From: Streptomyces sp. TP-A0874 | GTDB taxonomy: Bacteria; Actinomycetota; Actinomycetes; Streptomycetales; Streptomycetaceae | NCBI RefSeq assembly: GCF_001748085.1 | Contig: NZ_BBZK01000006.1 | Location: 253,657-317,656 of the forward strand | DNA length: 64,000 nt | Direction of reading: 5' to 3' | Shown here: in pieces, positions 25,983-35,356 of the stretch | Position numbering within the stretch: position 1 is the first letter of the stretch | Layout of the letters: every line of letters begins with the position of its first letter | Translations under genes and position numbers: made by a program | Notes under the pieces: model-generated | The model's input: only the letters and a program-made list of their open reading frames with translations | What the model was told of the DNA's origin: nothing | Databases searched by the model: none

Positions 25983-26936
25983 TTGAAGGGGATCATCCTG
26001 GCCGGCGGCCACGGGACACGGCTTCACCCGATCACTCTGGGGGGCTCCAAGCAGCTGCTGCCGATCTACGACAAGCCGATGGTCTACTACCCGCTCTCGG
26101 TGCTGATGCTGGCCGGGGTACGCGAGGTGCTGATCATCTCCGCCCCCGCGGACCTGCCGCAGTTCCGCAGGCTGCTCGGCGACGGACGCCGGCTCGGGAT
26201 GCGCTTCAGCTACGCGGAGCAGCCGGAGCCCCGCGGTCTCGCCGAGGCCTTCCTCATCGGGGCGGAGCACATCGGGAGCGATCCGGTGGCTCTGGCCCTC
26301 GGGGACAACGTCTTCCACGGCCCGGGCTTCTCCGAACTTCTCCGCAGCCGTCTGCCGCACACCGAGGGCTGCCTACTCTTCGGTTACCCCGTACCGGACC
26401 CGCAACGCTACGGCATCGGCGAGGTGGACGACGCCGGGCGACTGCTCTCGATCGAGGAGAAGCCCGACCGGCCGAAGTCCAACCGGGCCATCACCGGGCT
26501 GTACTTCTACGACAACGAGGTGGTCGAGATCGCCCGGGGCCTGCGCCCTTCGGAGCGGGGGGAGTTGGAGATCACCGATGTGAACCGGGAGTACCTGGCG
26601 CGCGGCCGGGCCTCGCTGGTGGACCTCGGTCGCGGCTTCGCCTGGCTGGACACCGGGACCCATGACTCGCTGCTGGAGGCCGCGCAGTACATCCGCACCA
26701 TCGAGCACCGGCAGGGCGTACGGATCGCCTGTGTCGAGGAGGTCGCCCTGCGGATGGGCTACATCGACGCCGAGCAGTGCCGGCGGCTGGGGGCCGCCCT
26801 CGGGGCCTCCGGCTACGGCCGCTACGTCATGGAGGTCGCCGAGGCGGTGCGGGCGGCGGGACCGGCCGCACCGCCCGGTCTGACGGGCGCGGGCACCGGC
26901 ACGGGACGGCGCGGCATCGTGCCGGCCCCGGGCTGA
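25983..26936 (+). CDS. rmlA: Glucose-1-phosphate thymidylyltransferase
   Basis: A 317-residue nucleotidyltransferase making TDP-glucose from glucose-1-phosphate and dTTP. The signature ILAGGHGTRLHPIT is at the N-terminus, with YDKPMVYYPLSVLMLAG, ALGDNVFHG (metal-binding Asp) and ITDVNREYL. The start is TTG 25983 because GGAGG lies 8 nt upstream and the family begins MKGIILAGG. It supplies the sugar precursor for the aminosugar branch. It is convergent with the aromatase gene. Confidence 0.94.
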   Translation: MKGIILAGGHGTRLHPITLGGSKQLLPIYDKPMVYYPLSVLMLAGVREVLIISAPADLPQFRRLLGDGRRLGMRFSYAEQPEPRGLAEAFLIGAEHIGSDPVALALGDNVFHGPGFSELLRSRLPHTEGCLLFGYPVPDPQRYGIGEVDDAGRLLSIEEKPDRPKSNRAITGLYFYDNEVVEIARGLRPSERGELEITDVNREYLARGRASLVDLGRGFAWLDTGTHDSLLEAAQYIRTIEHRQGVRIACVEEVALRMGYIDAEQCRRLGAALGASGYGRYVMEVAEAVRAAGPAAPPGLTGAGTGTGRRGIVPAPG

Positions 26937-26989
26937 GCGGGCGCAGCCGGGCCGGCCCGGGGCGACCCCGGGCGGCCGCCCGCCGGCGG

Positions 26990-27937
26990 TCAGGCAGCGT
27001 TGGCCTCGACGTACCGCCGGGCCCCGTCCAGGATCAACCGCATCTTCGTGCCGAGCTCCCGGCGGATGAACCCCTCGGCCTCGGCCGTCGAGGTGCCGGC
27101 TCCCAGCATCCGCTCGACGCCCGCGCCGTCGACGACCACGATCTGCTGGACGGCGAGCGAGGTCCCGCCCGCGGTCTCCCCGATCCGCCAGCGGACGCAG
27201 TGGCTCTTGCCGATCGGCGGTAGCAGCAGCTGCTTGTAGACGATCTCCCGGTGCGGGCGGCCGACCCGGGCCGCCTTCGTGGTGAGCAGCCCGCCCCCGC
27301 TCTCCCGGGTGGCCATCTCCACCAGTTGCCCATCACCGTCGTCCTGGTGGAGCGTCACCTCCGTCACGTGGGGCAGCCGCTGGTCCCAGTGCCGGGCGGC
27401 ATGGAGGAAGTCGTAGACGTCCCTGGCCCGTCCGGCGATGTCGAGGTGGTCGTTGAGGACCAGAAGTTCTCCGGGGGAGGCGGCCTGCTGTTCCGCCGCC
27501 TCCCGCACCGCCGACAGTTCGGCCGACCCCACGCTCTCCGTCAACCGGCCGGTGTCCGCCCGCGCGGCCGGGTCGTCCTCCGCCATCCGGTAGCGGTGCT
27601 CCAGCCGCAGCAGGCAGTCCTCGGCCGACAGCGGTTCCACGACCCACGACCGCTCCATCGAGGCCAGGGACGCGGGCGGCTCCTCCGGGCGGAAGTCGAT
27701 CCGCAGCGCCCGTTCGTCCAACCGCCGCAGCGCCACCCAGTGTTCGACCTGCTCGCCGTCCGTGGTCCACATGCCGATCCGTTCGAACGCCCCGTCGGTC
27801 CCGAGCCGTTCGAGGTGGACGAACGGCCGGAACACCCGCGGCCAGTTGTCCAGGTCGGCGAGGAGCCGGTAGACGGCTGCCGCCGGGGCCCGCACCTTGG
27901 TCTCCTGCCGGGCCCGGGTCACCGGTTCCTGTGCCAT
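26990..27937 (-). CDS. Didomain aromatase/cyclase (ActVII-like), copy 1
   Basis: A 315-residue protein with two START/SRPBCC domains (residues about 10-155 and 165-310). The first begins RARQETKVRAPAAAVYRLLADLDNWPRV; the second has ARDVYDFLHAARHWDQRLPHV. Such ARO/CYC enzymes fold the reduced octaketide and aromatise the first ring. ATG 27937 is preferred to ATG 27946, since the AGAAGGG ribosome site abuts the latter and lies 9 nt from the former. It is the last gene of the TE-KS-CLF-ACP operon. A second similar protein is encoded at 37615-38562. Confidence 0.93.
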   Translation of the reverse strand: MAQEPVTRARQETKVRAPAAAVYRLLADLDNWPRVFRPFVHLERLGTDGAFERIGMWTTDGEQVEHWVALRRLDERALRIDFRPEEPPASLASMERSWVVEPLSAEDCLLRLEHRYRMAEDDPAARADTGRLTESVGSAELSAVREAAEQQAASPGELLVLNDHLDIAGRARDVYDFLHAARHWDQRLPHVTEVTLHQDDGDGQLVEMATRESGGGLLTTKAARVGRPHREIVYKQLLLPPIGKSHCVRWRIGETAGGTSLAVQQIVVVDGAGVERMLGAGTSTAEAEGFIRRELGTKMRLILDGARRYVEANAA

Positions 27938-28052
27938 GTACGCCATCCCTTCTGTCGTGGTCCGCGCCGCGCCGGCCGCGGGTGCCCCTGCCGGGGCGTC
28001 CGGGGCCGTGCCGCCGACGTGGCCGGCGGCACGGCCCGGGGGCAAACGAACG

Positions 28053-28322
28053 TCAGCCGGCGTCCTGGGCGGTGGCGCTGAGCGCCGTGTTGACCAGGTC
28101 GAGGTACTTGCGCGGGGTGTCGGCCTCGACGACCGCGTCCTCGTCCAGGGTGAGGTCGTGGTCGCGTTCGATCCGACCGGTGGTCTGCAGTACGGCGAGG
28201 GAGTCGTAGCCGAGGTCGGTGAACGACGTGTCCAACACGTCGCCGTCCAGGTCCACCGTCTCGTCGACTCCGGCACACTCCCGCAGCAGCGCGGTCAGTT
28301 CACTCAGGTCCATCCGGGGCAT
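28053..28322 (-). CDS. Acyl carrier protein of the type II PKS
   Basis: An 89-residue ACP. The phosphopantetheine attachment serine is at 41 in TDLGYDSLAVL. The protein is acidic, as expected. It carries the growing chain between KS/CLF, ketoreductase and cyclases. The start ATG 28322 follows GAGGGAG. It is separated by only 60 bp from the CLF gene, in which nearly repeated CCGACCGAACC units occur. Confidence 0.94.
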   Translation of the reverse strand: MPRMDLSELTALLRECAGVDETVDLDGDVLDTSFTDLGYDSLAVLQTTGRIERDHDLTLDEDAVVEADTPRKYLDLVNTALSATAQDAG

Positions 28323-28382
28323 GCTCTCCCTCTTTCTCGGGCTCGGTTCGGTCGGCTCGGGTTCGGTCGGCTTCGGTTCCGG

Positions 28383-29678
28383 TCAGGAGCGGGCGGGTTC
28401 GGGTCCGGCCGGGGCGGCTTCAACGCCGCGGAGGACCGCCGCGGCGTTGAAGCCGCCCCGGCCGCGGGCCAGCACCAGCGCCGTGTTCATCCGCATCGGG
28501 CGCGGAGCGCCGGTCACCAGATCCAGGCGGTAGTCGGGATCCGGTCGGTCGACGCCCGCGGTCGCCGGGGCGACGCCTTCGCCCATCGCGAGCAGGGCGG
28601 CGGCCACATCGAGCGAGGCGCCGCCCGAAGAGAGCCGTCCGGTCATGGTCTTGGGCGCGGTGACCGGTACTCCGTACGGGCCGAAGAGTCCGGCCAGGGC
28701 TTCGGCCTCGGCGCGGTCCGCCGCCCGCCGGCCCGCGGCGTCGGCGAAGACGACGTCCACCTCTCCCGGTCGGAGGCCGGCGTCGGCCAGTGCGAGTTCG
28801 GCCGCTGCCCGCAGCCGGGGACCGCCCCGCCCGGCGGGCGGGTCGAAGGTCGCCGCGTACCCGGCGACGGACCCGTGGATCCTGGCGCCCCGTGCCCGCG
28901 CGGCGCCCTCCTCTTCGAGGATCAGCAGGGCCCCGCCCTCGCCGGCAACGTGGCCGCGGGCGCCCGCGGTGAACGGCAGGTAGGCGCGGGCCGGGTCGTC
29001 GCTGGTGCTGAGGGAGCCGCCGGCGATCTGGGCGGCCCACCCCCAGGGGCAGAGCGAGGAGTCGATCCCGCCGCAGACCATCAGCCGCATCCCCCGTCGG
29101 AGTTGCCGGCGGGCCTGGGCGATGGCGTCCAGTCCCCCGGCCTGTTCCGCGACCAGGACGCCGCTCGGCCCGCGCAGCCCGTGGCGGATGGAGATCTGTC
29201 CGGTGTTGACCGCGTAGAACCAGGCGAACGACTGGTACGCGCTGACGTACTGCCCGCCCCTGCTCCAGAGGGCCTCCAGCTCCCGCTGGCCGAACTCGAA
29301 ACCGCCGGCGGAGCTGGCGGTGACCACGCCCGCCGCGTACTCGGGGAGGTCTGCCGGGTCGACTCCGGCGTCCTCGAACGCCTCGGCGGCGGCCACCAGC
29401 GTCAGTCGGGTCATGTGGTCGGTCTGCGGGATCAGCCGGCTGGGGATGTGCTCCTCGGCGACGAACCCGGGCACCTCCCCGGCCAGCCGCGCCGGGTACC
29501 GCTCGCCGTCGAACCGGCTGATGGGGCGGATGCCGCTCTCGCCCCGCAGCAGGGCGTTCCACCAGGCGTGCCGGCCCAGGCCGTTGGGCGCGGCCACGCC
29601 GATCCCGGTGACCACCGCCCGGGACGTCGCCACCCGGTCGTCTGCCGGGGCTCGGTCGGTGCTGGGCGTGCCGGTCAT
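28383..29678 (-). CDS. Ketosynthase chain-length factor (KS-beta)
   Basis: A 431-residue KS-like protein that decarboxylates the starter malonyl and sets chain length. The cysteine is replaced by Gln (position 179, [10 protein letters not shown]), the KS-beta hallmark. It overlaps the KS stop by ATGA (29678-29675). The conserved family C-terminus GRGGFNAA is followed by about 18 extra residues encoded by a 26-bp inverted repeat (28406-28464), so the last residues appear to come from an inverted duplication. Confidence 0.95.
   Translation of the reverse strand: MTGTPSTDRAPADDRVATSRAVVTGIGVAAPNGLGRHAWWNALLRGESGIRPISRFDGERYPARLAGEVPGFVAEEHIPSRLIPQTDHMTRLTLVAAAEAFEDAGVDPADLPEYAAGVVTASSAGGFEFGQRELEALWSRGGQYVSAYQSFAWFYAVNTGQISIRHGLRGPSGVLVAEQAGGLDAIAQARRQLRRGMRLMVCGGIDSSLCPWGWAAQIAGGSLSTSDDPARAYLPFTAGARGHVAGEGGALLILEEEGAARARGARIHGSVAGYAATFDPPAGRGGPRLRAAAELALADAGLRPGEVDVVFADAAGRRAADRAEAEALAGLFGPYGVPVTAPKTMTGRLSSGGASLDVAAALLAMGEGVAPATAGVDRPDPDYRLDLVTGAPRPMRMNTALVLARGRGGFNAAAVLRGVEAAPAGPEPARS
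28406..28464. repeat. 26-bp perfect inverted repeat at the 3' end of the CLF gene
   Basis: Arms 28406-28431 and 28439-28464 are exact reverse complements separated by 7 nt. In the mRNA this makes a very stable hairpin spanning the last codons before the CLF stop, upstream of the ACP ribosome site. Confidence 0.95.
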
Positions 29679-30943
29679 GCCCGGGCCTCCAGTCGCGGAC
29701 GGGTGAGGATCATGGCGCTCTGGAAGCCGCCGAAGCCGCTGCCGACGCTCAGGACGGTGTCCGTCCGCTGCTCGCGGGCGGTCAGCGGCGTGTAGTCGAG
29801 GTCGCACTCGGGGTCCGCTTCGTGCAGGTTGGCCGTGGGTGGAACGGTGTCGTGTTCGATGGCCAGGGCGCTGGCGGCGACCTCCAGCGAGCCGATCGCC
29901 CCGAGCGAGTGCCCGATCATGGACTTGATCGAGCTGACCGGCACCTCGTAGGCGTGGCTGCCGAGGCTGCGTTTGAAGGCGGCGGTCTCGTGCCGGTCGT
30001 TCTGCTTGGTGCCCGAGCCGTGGGCGTTGATGTAGTCGACGGCGGTCGGGTCGAGCCGGGCCTCGTCCAGCGCGACCCGGATGGCCTCGGCCATCTCCTT
30101 GCCGTCGGGGCGCAGCCCGGTCATGTGGTAGGCGTTGCAGCGGTTGGCGAAGCCGGAGATCTCGGCGTAGACGTGGGCGCCCCGCCGGCGGGCCCGCTCC
30201 AGTTCCTCCAGCACCAGGACGGCCGAGCCCTCACCGAGCACGAAGCCGTTCCGGGTGCGGTCGAAGGGCCGGGAGGCGGTCTCCGGCTCGTCGTTCCGCG
30301 GCGAGGTGGCCTTGATGGCGTCGAAGCAGGCGACCGTGATCGGGGAGATCGGGGCCTCCGTCGCGCCGGCCACCATGAGGTCGGCGCTGCCTTCGCGGAT
30401 CAGCTCGACGCCGTGGCCGACGGCGTCCAGACCCGAGGTGCAGCCGGTGGAGATCACGGTCACCGGTCCCTGCGCGCCGGTACTCCAGGCGACCTCCGCC
30501 GCCATGGAGCTCGGTACGAAGTAGTCGAAGAGGTGCGGCACGGCCAGCCGGTGGTCGACGTTCCAGCGGCTGCCGCCCTCGCTGACGACCGAGTACTCCG
30601 AGTCCAGGCCCATGGTGCAGCCGACGGCACTGCCCAGGGCCACACCGGTGCGCAGCGGCTCCACCGAACCGGTCAGCCCGCTGTCCTGGAGCGCCTCCCG
30701 GGCGCTGACGACGGCGAACTGGGCGGCGCGGTCCAGGCGTTCCGCCTCGGCGGGGTCGAAGCCGTGGTCGGCCGGGTCGAAGTCGGCCTCCGCGGCGATG
30801 CGGGAGCGGAAGCCGGACGGGTCGAAGAGCGTGATGCCCCGGGTCGCGGTCCGGCCCGCCGTGAGCAGGTTCCAGAACTCCTTGGTGCCGGTGGCCCCGG
30901 GGGCCACCACGCCGATACCGGTGATGACGACGCGTCGGTTCAT
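29675..30943 (-). CDS. Type II PKS ketosynthase (KS-alpha, ActI-ORF1-like)
   Basis: A 422-residue condensing enzyme. The active site Cys is at 168 ([13 protein letters not shown]), the catalytic histidines are at 308 (YINAHGSGT) and 345 (MIGHSLG). It would build the polyketide chain from malonyl-ACP with the CLF. It starts at ATG 30943, overlapping the thioesterase stop (ATGA), and its stop overlaps the CLF start, so TE, KS and CLF are translationally coupled. Confidence 0.97.
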   Translation of the reverse strand: MNRRVVITGIGVVAPGATGTKEFWNLLTAGRTATRGITLFDPSGFRSRIAAEADFDPADHGFDPAEAERLDRAAQFAVVSAREALQDSGLTGSVEPLRTGVALGSAVGCTMGLDSEYSVVSEGGSRWNVDHRLAVPHLFDYFVPSSMAAEVAWSTGAQGPVTVISTGCTSGLDAVGHGVELIREGSADLMVAGATEAPISPITVACFDAIKATSPRNDEPETASRPFDRTRNGFVLGEGSAVLVLEELERARRRGAHVYAEISGFANRCNAYHMTGLRPDGKEMAEAIRVALDEARLDPTAVDYINAHGSGTKQNDRHETAAFKRSLGSHAYEVPVSSIKSMIGHSLGAIGSLEVAASALAIEHDTVPPTANLHEADPECDLDYTPLTAREQRTDTVLSVGSGFGGFQSAMILTRPRLEARA

Positions 30944-31719
30944 CGGCTGTCCTTCTCCATGGTGGTCCTCCTGCTGGTGGCGGACGGGGCGTCCGGGGAG
31001 TGGGCCGCGGTGCGCAGCGCGACGCGGCAGGCGCCGCGGAGCAGCCGGGGCAGTGCCCGGCCGCGGAGGAAGTAGTGGTCTCCGGGGAGGGTGCGTTCGA
31101 AGAAGGGCCCGGTGGTCCAGTGCCGCCAGTCGGCCATCGTCCGGGGGGTCGCCAGCGGATCGCCGCGGCCGGAGACGGCGAGCAGCGGCGCGGCGACCGG
31201 CTTGTCGGCCCCGTCGCGCAGTGACCGGGCCAGCCGCAGGTCGTCCCGGAGCACCGGGAGGACGGCCCGCCGCCACACCCCCTCGGGCCGGGCGTCGGCG
31301 GGCACCGCGTCCAGTCTCCGCAGGTGGCGCAGGAGTTCCTCGTCGGACAGCTCGGCGTCCCGGACCAGCTCCGCCGCCGCGTCCGGCGGGGGGCTGGCTC
31401 CGACGACGACCAGAACGGGCGGGTTCATCCCGGCCTCCTCGAGCGCCCTGGTGGCGGTGTGGGCGACGAGGCCGCCGAGGCTGTGGCCGTAGAGGACGTA
31501 GGGGCCGCTCGGCGGTGGGCCCAGGGTGCGGAGCAGGTCGGCGAGGAGCATCCGCCGGTCGGTGATCCGCCGCTCGCGGCGGCGGTGGTCGCGGCCGGGC
31601 AGCGGGACCGGCCGGATGTCGACGTCCGGGCCCACTCGCGTCCTCCAGCGGCCGAAGCCCGACACCCCGGCTCCCGCGTGGGAAAAGCAGTACAGCTTGA
31701 GGCGCTGCCCTGGGCTCAT
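30940..31719 (-). CDS. Type II thioesterase
   Basis: A 259-residue alpha/beta-hydrolase with [10 protein letters not shown] (oxyanion region) and nucleophile GHSLGG (Ser80); the C-terminal PGDHYFL holds the catalytic His. Enzymes of this type usually edit aberrant acyl groups from carrier proteins. ATG 31719 follows AGGAGGGG. It is the first gene of the KS operon, unlike actinorhodin where KS is first, and could also take part in release or priming. Confidence 0.92.
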   Translation of the reverse strand: MSPGQRLKLYCFSHAGAGVSGFGRWRTRVGPDVDIRPVPLPGRDHRRRERRITDRRMLLADLLRTLGPPPSGPYVLYGHSLGGLVAHTATRALEEAGMNPPVLVVVGASPPPDAAAELVRDAELSDEELLRHLRRLDAVPADARPEGVWRRAVLPVLRDDLRLARSLRDGADKPVAAPLLAVSGRGDPLATPRTMADWRHWTTGPFFERTLPGDHYFLRGRALPRLLRGACRVALRTAAHSPDAPSATSRRTTMEKDSR

Positions 31720-32121
31720 GGACCCCTCCTGGGATATCCGGTCCGGTGGGCCGCAGTGCCGCACCGGGCGGGGCGGCCCTTCGCGGCACCCGGCACGCCC
31801 CCCCGACTACCGCCGAGGGGGTGGCCCGCGCGCCGCTTCGGCCGACAGGCCGGGCGGACCGCCGCGGGACTCCCGGCCGCCCTGCGACCGCACGCACCGG
31901 ACGCCGCTCCTCGGCGGACGGACCCCGCCCGGCGCGGCACTGGACACCGGTGATGTTCGTCGACGGGGCTATAGGGCGGCTCGAGCTGTGGCAGGCGCGT
32001 GCTCGCGGACGCTCCTTCCGAGCGGAGTTCGAGCGCAGTTCAACCCCGCTTCCGGAGGATGGATCAGCCACCACCTATTGTTGAAATATCAACCGCATCG
32101 GTCGTTCGGAAGGAACCCTGG
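31720..32121. promoter_or_regulatory. Divergent control region TE/KS operon and FMN reductase with SARP-type repeats
   Basis: There is no gene here. Plus-strand heptamers CCGAGCG (32018), TCGAGCG (32029) and TCAACCC (32040) are spaced exactly 11 bp; 8 bp after the last comes GAGGAT (32055), close to the -10 consensus TAGRRT of SARP targets. On the minus strand TTGAACT, TCGAACT and TCGGAAG also recur at 11 bp. An AT-rich palindrome GTTGA-N4-TCAAC lies at 32080-32093. Both operons can be activated from here. Confidence 0.75.
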
Positions 32122-32718
32122 ATGGACATGCCGAAGAAGCCGATCCGCCTCGCAGTCATCGTCGGCAGTACCCGCCAGGGCCGGCTCGGTCCGACGGTGG
32201 CGAAGTGGTTCATCGAGCGGGCGAGGGTGCACGGCGGCCTGGACACCGACGTGATCGACCTGGCCGAGGCCGGTCTGCCCAGCGAACTCGGCGGCCCGCC
32301 CAAGGAGGGGAAGTACGCCTCGGCGGAGGTGAACGCCTACGCCCGCCGGATCGCCGAGGCGGAGGCGTTCGTGGTGGTCACACCGGAGTACAACCGCGGC
32401 TACCCGGCGGCGCTGAAGCTGGCGATCGACTCGGTGTACGCCGAGTGGCACGCCAAGCCGGTCGGCTTCGTCAGCCACGGCGGCCAGTCGGGCGGGCTGC
32501 GCGCCGTGGAGCAGCTGCGACAGGTCTTCGCCGAACTGCACACCGTGACCGTCCGGGACAGCGTCAGCTTTCCGATGGCCTGGGAGCAGTTCGACGAGGA
32601 CGGCAACCCACACGACGCGGAGGGCGCCGGGGTCGCGGCGAAGCAGTTGCTGGACGAGCTGGTGTGGTGGGCGGAGGCCTTGCGACAGGCCCGGGCGGAC
32701 CGCCCGTACGCGTTCTGA
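32122..32718 (+). CDS. NADPH-dependent FMN reductase
   Basis: A 198-residue flavodoxin-like reductase with the FMN phosphate loop VGSTRQGRLGPTVAKW and the PEYNRGYPAALK motif. It would supply reduced flavin to the acyl-CoA-dehydrogenase-fold monooxygenase (42184) and perhaps the LLM enzyme. It takes the place of ActVB but belongs to the SsuE/NQO-type fold. ATG 32122 is preceded by GGAAGGAA. Confidence 0.92.
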   Translation: MDMPKKPIRLAVIVGSTRQGRLGPTVAKWFIERARVHGGLDTDVIDLAEAGLPSELGGPPKEGKYASAEVNAYARRIAEAEAFVVVTPEYNRGYPAALKLAIDSVYAEWHAKPVGFVSHGGQSGGLRAVEQLRQVFAELHTVTVRDSVSFPMAWEQFDEDGNPHDAEGAGVAAKQLLDELVWWAEALRQARADRPYAF

Positions 32719-32747
32719 CCGCCCTCCGGGCCCCGGACCCCGAGGCC

Positions 32748-33413
32748 GTGGCGGAGCTGTTCCACCCGCTGCCGGTGCGAGCGGCGCTGGAGCCGGTCAC
32801 CGGCGCGGGCTGGGCGAGGCTGCCGCCACGGGTGGCGGATCTGCTGCCGCCGCAGGCCGCGCCGCAGCGCCGGCGGACCTACGCGGCGGGGCGGCTGGCT
32901 GCCGCCCGGGCCGGCCGGCAGCTCACCGGCCGGAGCCTGTGGCCGCTGCGCGCCCCCGGCGGCGCGCCGAGCTGGCCGGCCGGGGTTTGCGGGTCGATCA
33001 GCCACACCGACGGTCTGGCGGTGGGGGTGGTGACCGGTGCGGAGCACACCGCGATCGGTGTCGACCTGGAGGAGCTCGGCCGCGCCGACCGGCTGGGCCC
33101 GCTCTCCTCGTGGGTCCTCGGACCGGCCGAGCGTGCCCGCTTGGCGGCCCTGCCCGCCGAGGCGCGCCCGCTGGCCGGACTGCGGCTGCTCTGCGCCAAG
33201 GAAGCTCTGTACAAGGCCGGTTCCGCGGCGGGCGACGAGCGGTTGCGGCTGCGATGGCTCTCGGTGCACTGGACGGAGCCGGAGGACCCCTCGGCCGCCG
33301 TGCCGATGACCGTGGCGCCTGCCGGCGGCGCGGGCGGGTACACACCGTTCACGGTCCGCAGCCGGGTGCTGGGCGGCTTCATGGTGGCAGCCGCGGTGCT
33401 CACCAGGCGCTGA
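32748..33413 (+). CDS. 4'-phosphopantetheinyl transferase
   Basis: A roughly 221-residue Sfp/EntD-type transferase. Motifs are SISHTDGLAVGVV, GVDLEELGR (magnesium-binding Asp and Glu) and LLCAKEALYKA. It would activate the cluster's ACP. The start is uncertain: GTG 32748 is chosen, but the frame is open further upstream into the FMN reductase gene. It follows that gene and is convergent with rmlB. Confidence 0.85.
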   Translation: MAELFHPLPVRAALEPVTGAGWARLPPRVADLLPPQAAPQRRRTYAAGRLAAARAGRQLTGRSLWPLRAPGGAPSWPAGVCGSISHTDGLAVGVVTGAEHTAIGVDLEELGRADRLGPLSSWVLGPAERARLAALPAEARPLAGLRLLCAKEALYKAGSAAGDERLRLRWLSVHWTEPEDPSAAVPMTVAPAGGAGGYTPFTVRSRVLGGFMVAAAVLTRR

Positions 33414-33449
33414 GGGTGCGGTCCGCTCCGTCCGCGGGCGCCGCTTCCG

Positions 33450-34487
33450 TCAGGGGTTCCGGGTCCCGCCGTCGACCAGGGGCTTCCACCACTCGGGATG
33501 GTTCTCGTACCAGGCGACGACCTCCGGAAGCCCTTCTTCCAGCGTTCTGACCGGTGCGTACCCCAGCTCGCTGCGGATCTTGCCGTCGTCGACGGCGTAC
33601 CGCAGGTCGTGGCCCTTGCGGTCGGCGACGCGGCGCACCAGGCCGGGGTCCGCACGGCACAGCTCCACCAGCCGGGCCGTCATCTCCCGGTTGGTCACGT
33701 GGGTGCCGCCACCGATGTTGTAGATCTCCCCCGCACGGCCCCGGGTGAGGACGAGCTGGACGGCGCGGCAGTGGTCCTCGACGTGCAGCCACTCGCGGAC
33801 GTTGCCACCGTCGCCGTAGAGCGGCACCGGCAGGCCGCGCAGCAGGTTGGTGACGAAGAGCGGTACCAGCTTCTCGACGTGTTGGTGCGTGCCGTAGTTG
33901 TTGGCGCAGCGGGTGATCCGGACGTCCAGGCCGTGGGTCCGGTGGTAGGCGCGGGCCAGCAGGTCGCTGCCGGCCTTGGACGCCGAGTACGGGGAGTTGG
34001 GCAGCAGGGGTTCCTCCTCGGTCCACTTCCCGCTGTCGATGGAGCCGTACACCTCGTCGGTGGAGACGTGGACCACGGTCGACACCCCGGCGTGCAGGGA
34101 GGCGTCGAGGACGCTCTGGGTGCCCAGGACGTTGCTGCGGACGAAGGAGCGGCCCCCGTCGACGGAGCGGTCCACGTGTGACTCGGCGGCGAAGTGCACC
34201 ACCGCCTGGTGGCCGGGGAGTACCCGGCGGAGCAGCCGCTGGTCGCAGACGTCGCCGCGGACGAACGTGAGCCGGGGGTCGCCCAGCGGCAGGTTGCCGG
34301 TGTTGCCGGCGTAGGTGAGCCGGTCGACCACGGTGACCCGGGCGTCCTCGTAGCCGGGGTAGCCGCCGGCCAGCAGGGTGCGTACGTAGTGGGAGCCGAT
34401 GAACCCGGCGCCGCCGGTGACCAGGATCCTCCGGTCGGTGCCGGGGGCCGTGCTCGGGTGCGTGCCGGTGCCGGTGCGGGCGGTCAA
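33450..34487 (-). CDS. rmlB: TDP-glucose 4,6-dehydratase
   Basis: A 345-residue extended SDR. The NAD site is ILVTGGAGFIGSHYV; HVSTDEVYGS and YSASKAGSD carry the catalytic residues. It makes TDP-4-keto-6-deoxyglucose. The start is TTG 34487, overlapping the SARP stop by TTGA, with a GAGGAGA site upstream; longer frames would add only low-complexity sequence. It is co-transcribed with the SARP gene and the 4-aminotransferase gene. Confidence 0.95.
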   Translation of the reverse strand: MTARTGTGTHPSTAPGTDRRILVTGGAGFIGSHYVRTLLAGGYPGYEDARVTVVDRLTYAGNTGNLPLGDPRLTFVRGDVCDQRLLRRVLPGHQAVVHFAAESHVDRSVDGGRSFVRSNVLGTQSVLDASLHAGVSTVVHVSTDEVYGSIDSGKWTEEEPLLPNSPYSASKAGSDLLARAYHRTHGLDVRITRCANNYGTHQHVEKLVPLFVTNLLRGLPVPLYGDGGNVREWLHVEDHCRAVQLVLTRGRAGEIYNIGGGTHVTNREMTARLVELCRADPGLVRRVADRKGHDLRYAVDDGKIRSELGYAPVRTLEEGLPEVVAWYENHPEWWKPLVDGGTRNP

Positions 34488-35311
34488 CTGAGGTCTCCTC
34501 GGTGCTGCGGGGACCGGCCCGTCCTGCCGGCCGGCCCCCTGGGTGAGATGCGGGCGCTGCGGCCGCCCAGCAGTTCCTGTTCGAGCCGCCGCAGTTCGGC
34601 TCCGGGCTCCGAGCCCAGCTCCCGGTCGAGCGTGGAGCAAAGCTCCCGGTAGGCGTGGAGCGCCTCGGCGCGCCGTCCGGAGCGGCTGAGGGCTCTGATC
34701 AGGCGCGCGTGGAACCACTCGTGGAGCGGGTAGGCGGTGACCAGCGCCCGCAGCTCGGGAATCATCTCCCGGTGGTGCCCCAGCCGCTCACCGGACTCGA
34801 CGCGCAGTTGGATGGCGCGTATCCGCAGCTCCTCGAGGTGGGTGATGTACCGGGTCAGCACACTGCCGGGGGCCACATTGGCCAGCACCGGGCCGCGCCA
34901 CAGGTCGAGCGCCCGCTGGAGCCGGGCGGAGGCGGCGTCCGGGCGGTCCTGCCCGATCAGCGTCCGCCCCTCCCCCACCAGCCGCTCGAACACCTTGGCA
35001 TCGATGTCCTCGGCGTCGGCCTGGATGCGGTATCCCGGGGGCCTGGTCTCGATCAGGGTGCGGCCCGCGGGCGCGGGCACCGCCCGCTCGAAGGTCCTGC
35101 GCAGCTGGTAGACGTAGGTCTGCAGGACGCTCTGCGCGCTCCGTGGCGCCTCCTCCCCCCACACCTCCTCGACCAGTGCGTTCACGCTCACCACCTGCCC
35201 GGGCCGCATCAGCAGCAGCGCGAGCACCCGGCAGACCTTGGGCGCTCCCAGACTGTGGATCCGGCCGTCGTCGGTGACGATCTCGAAGGCGCCGAGAAGG
35301 TGGAACCGCAC
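34484..35311 (-). CDS. SARP-family pathway activator (SARP1)
   Basis: A 275-residue Streptomyces antibiotic regulatory protein. Residues about 1-95 form the OmpR-like winged helix (LLGAFEIVTDDGRIHSLGAPK, and LQTYVYQLRRTF), and residues about 95-250 the bacterial transcriptional-activation domain. No TTA codon is in it. It sits inside the sugar operon between the 4-aminotransferase and rmlB and probably binds the TCGA-type repeats found in the cluster. The start is GTG 35311. Confidence 0.94.
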   Translation of the reverse strand: MRFHLLGAFEIVTDDGRIHSLGAPKVCRVLALLLMRPGQVVSVNALVEEVWGEEAPRSAQSVLQTYVYQLRRTFERAVPAPAGRTLIETRPPGYRIQADAEDIDAKVFERLVGEGRTLIGQDRPDAASARLQRALDLWRGPVLANVAPGSVLTRYITHLEELRIRAIQLRVESGERLGHHREMIPELRALVTAYPLHEWFHARLIRALSRSGRRAEALHAYRELCSTLDRELGSEPGAELRRLEQELLGGRSARISPRGPAGRTGRSPQHRGDLS

Positions 35312-35356
35312 GGATGCTCACTCCCCTCCCGTTGAGCGGCGGCGTGGCGGCCGGCG

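Noticed and set aside
28323..28382. CRISPR-like short repeats between CLF and ACP
   Set aside because: The CCGACCGAACC units are few, imperfect and contiguous, without spacers; simple local duplication.
31720..32074. N-terminal extension of the KS frame
   Set aside because: The KS start at 30943 matches family length and overlaps the thioesterase stop; the extension runs antisense through TE coding frame and intergenic DNA.
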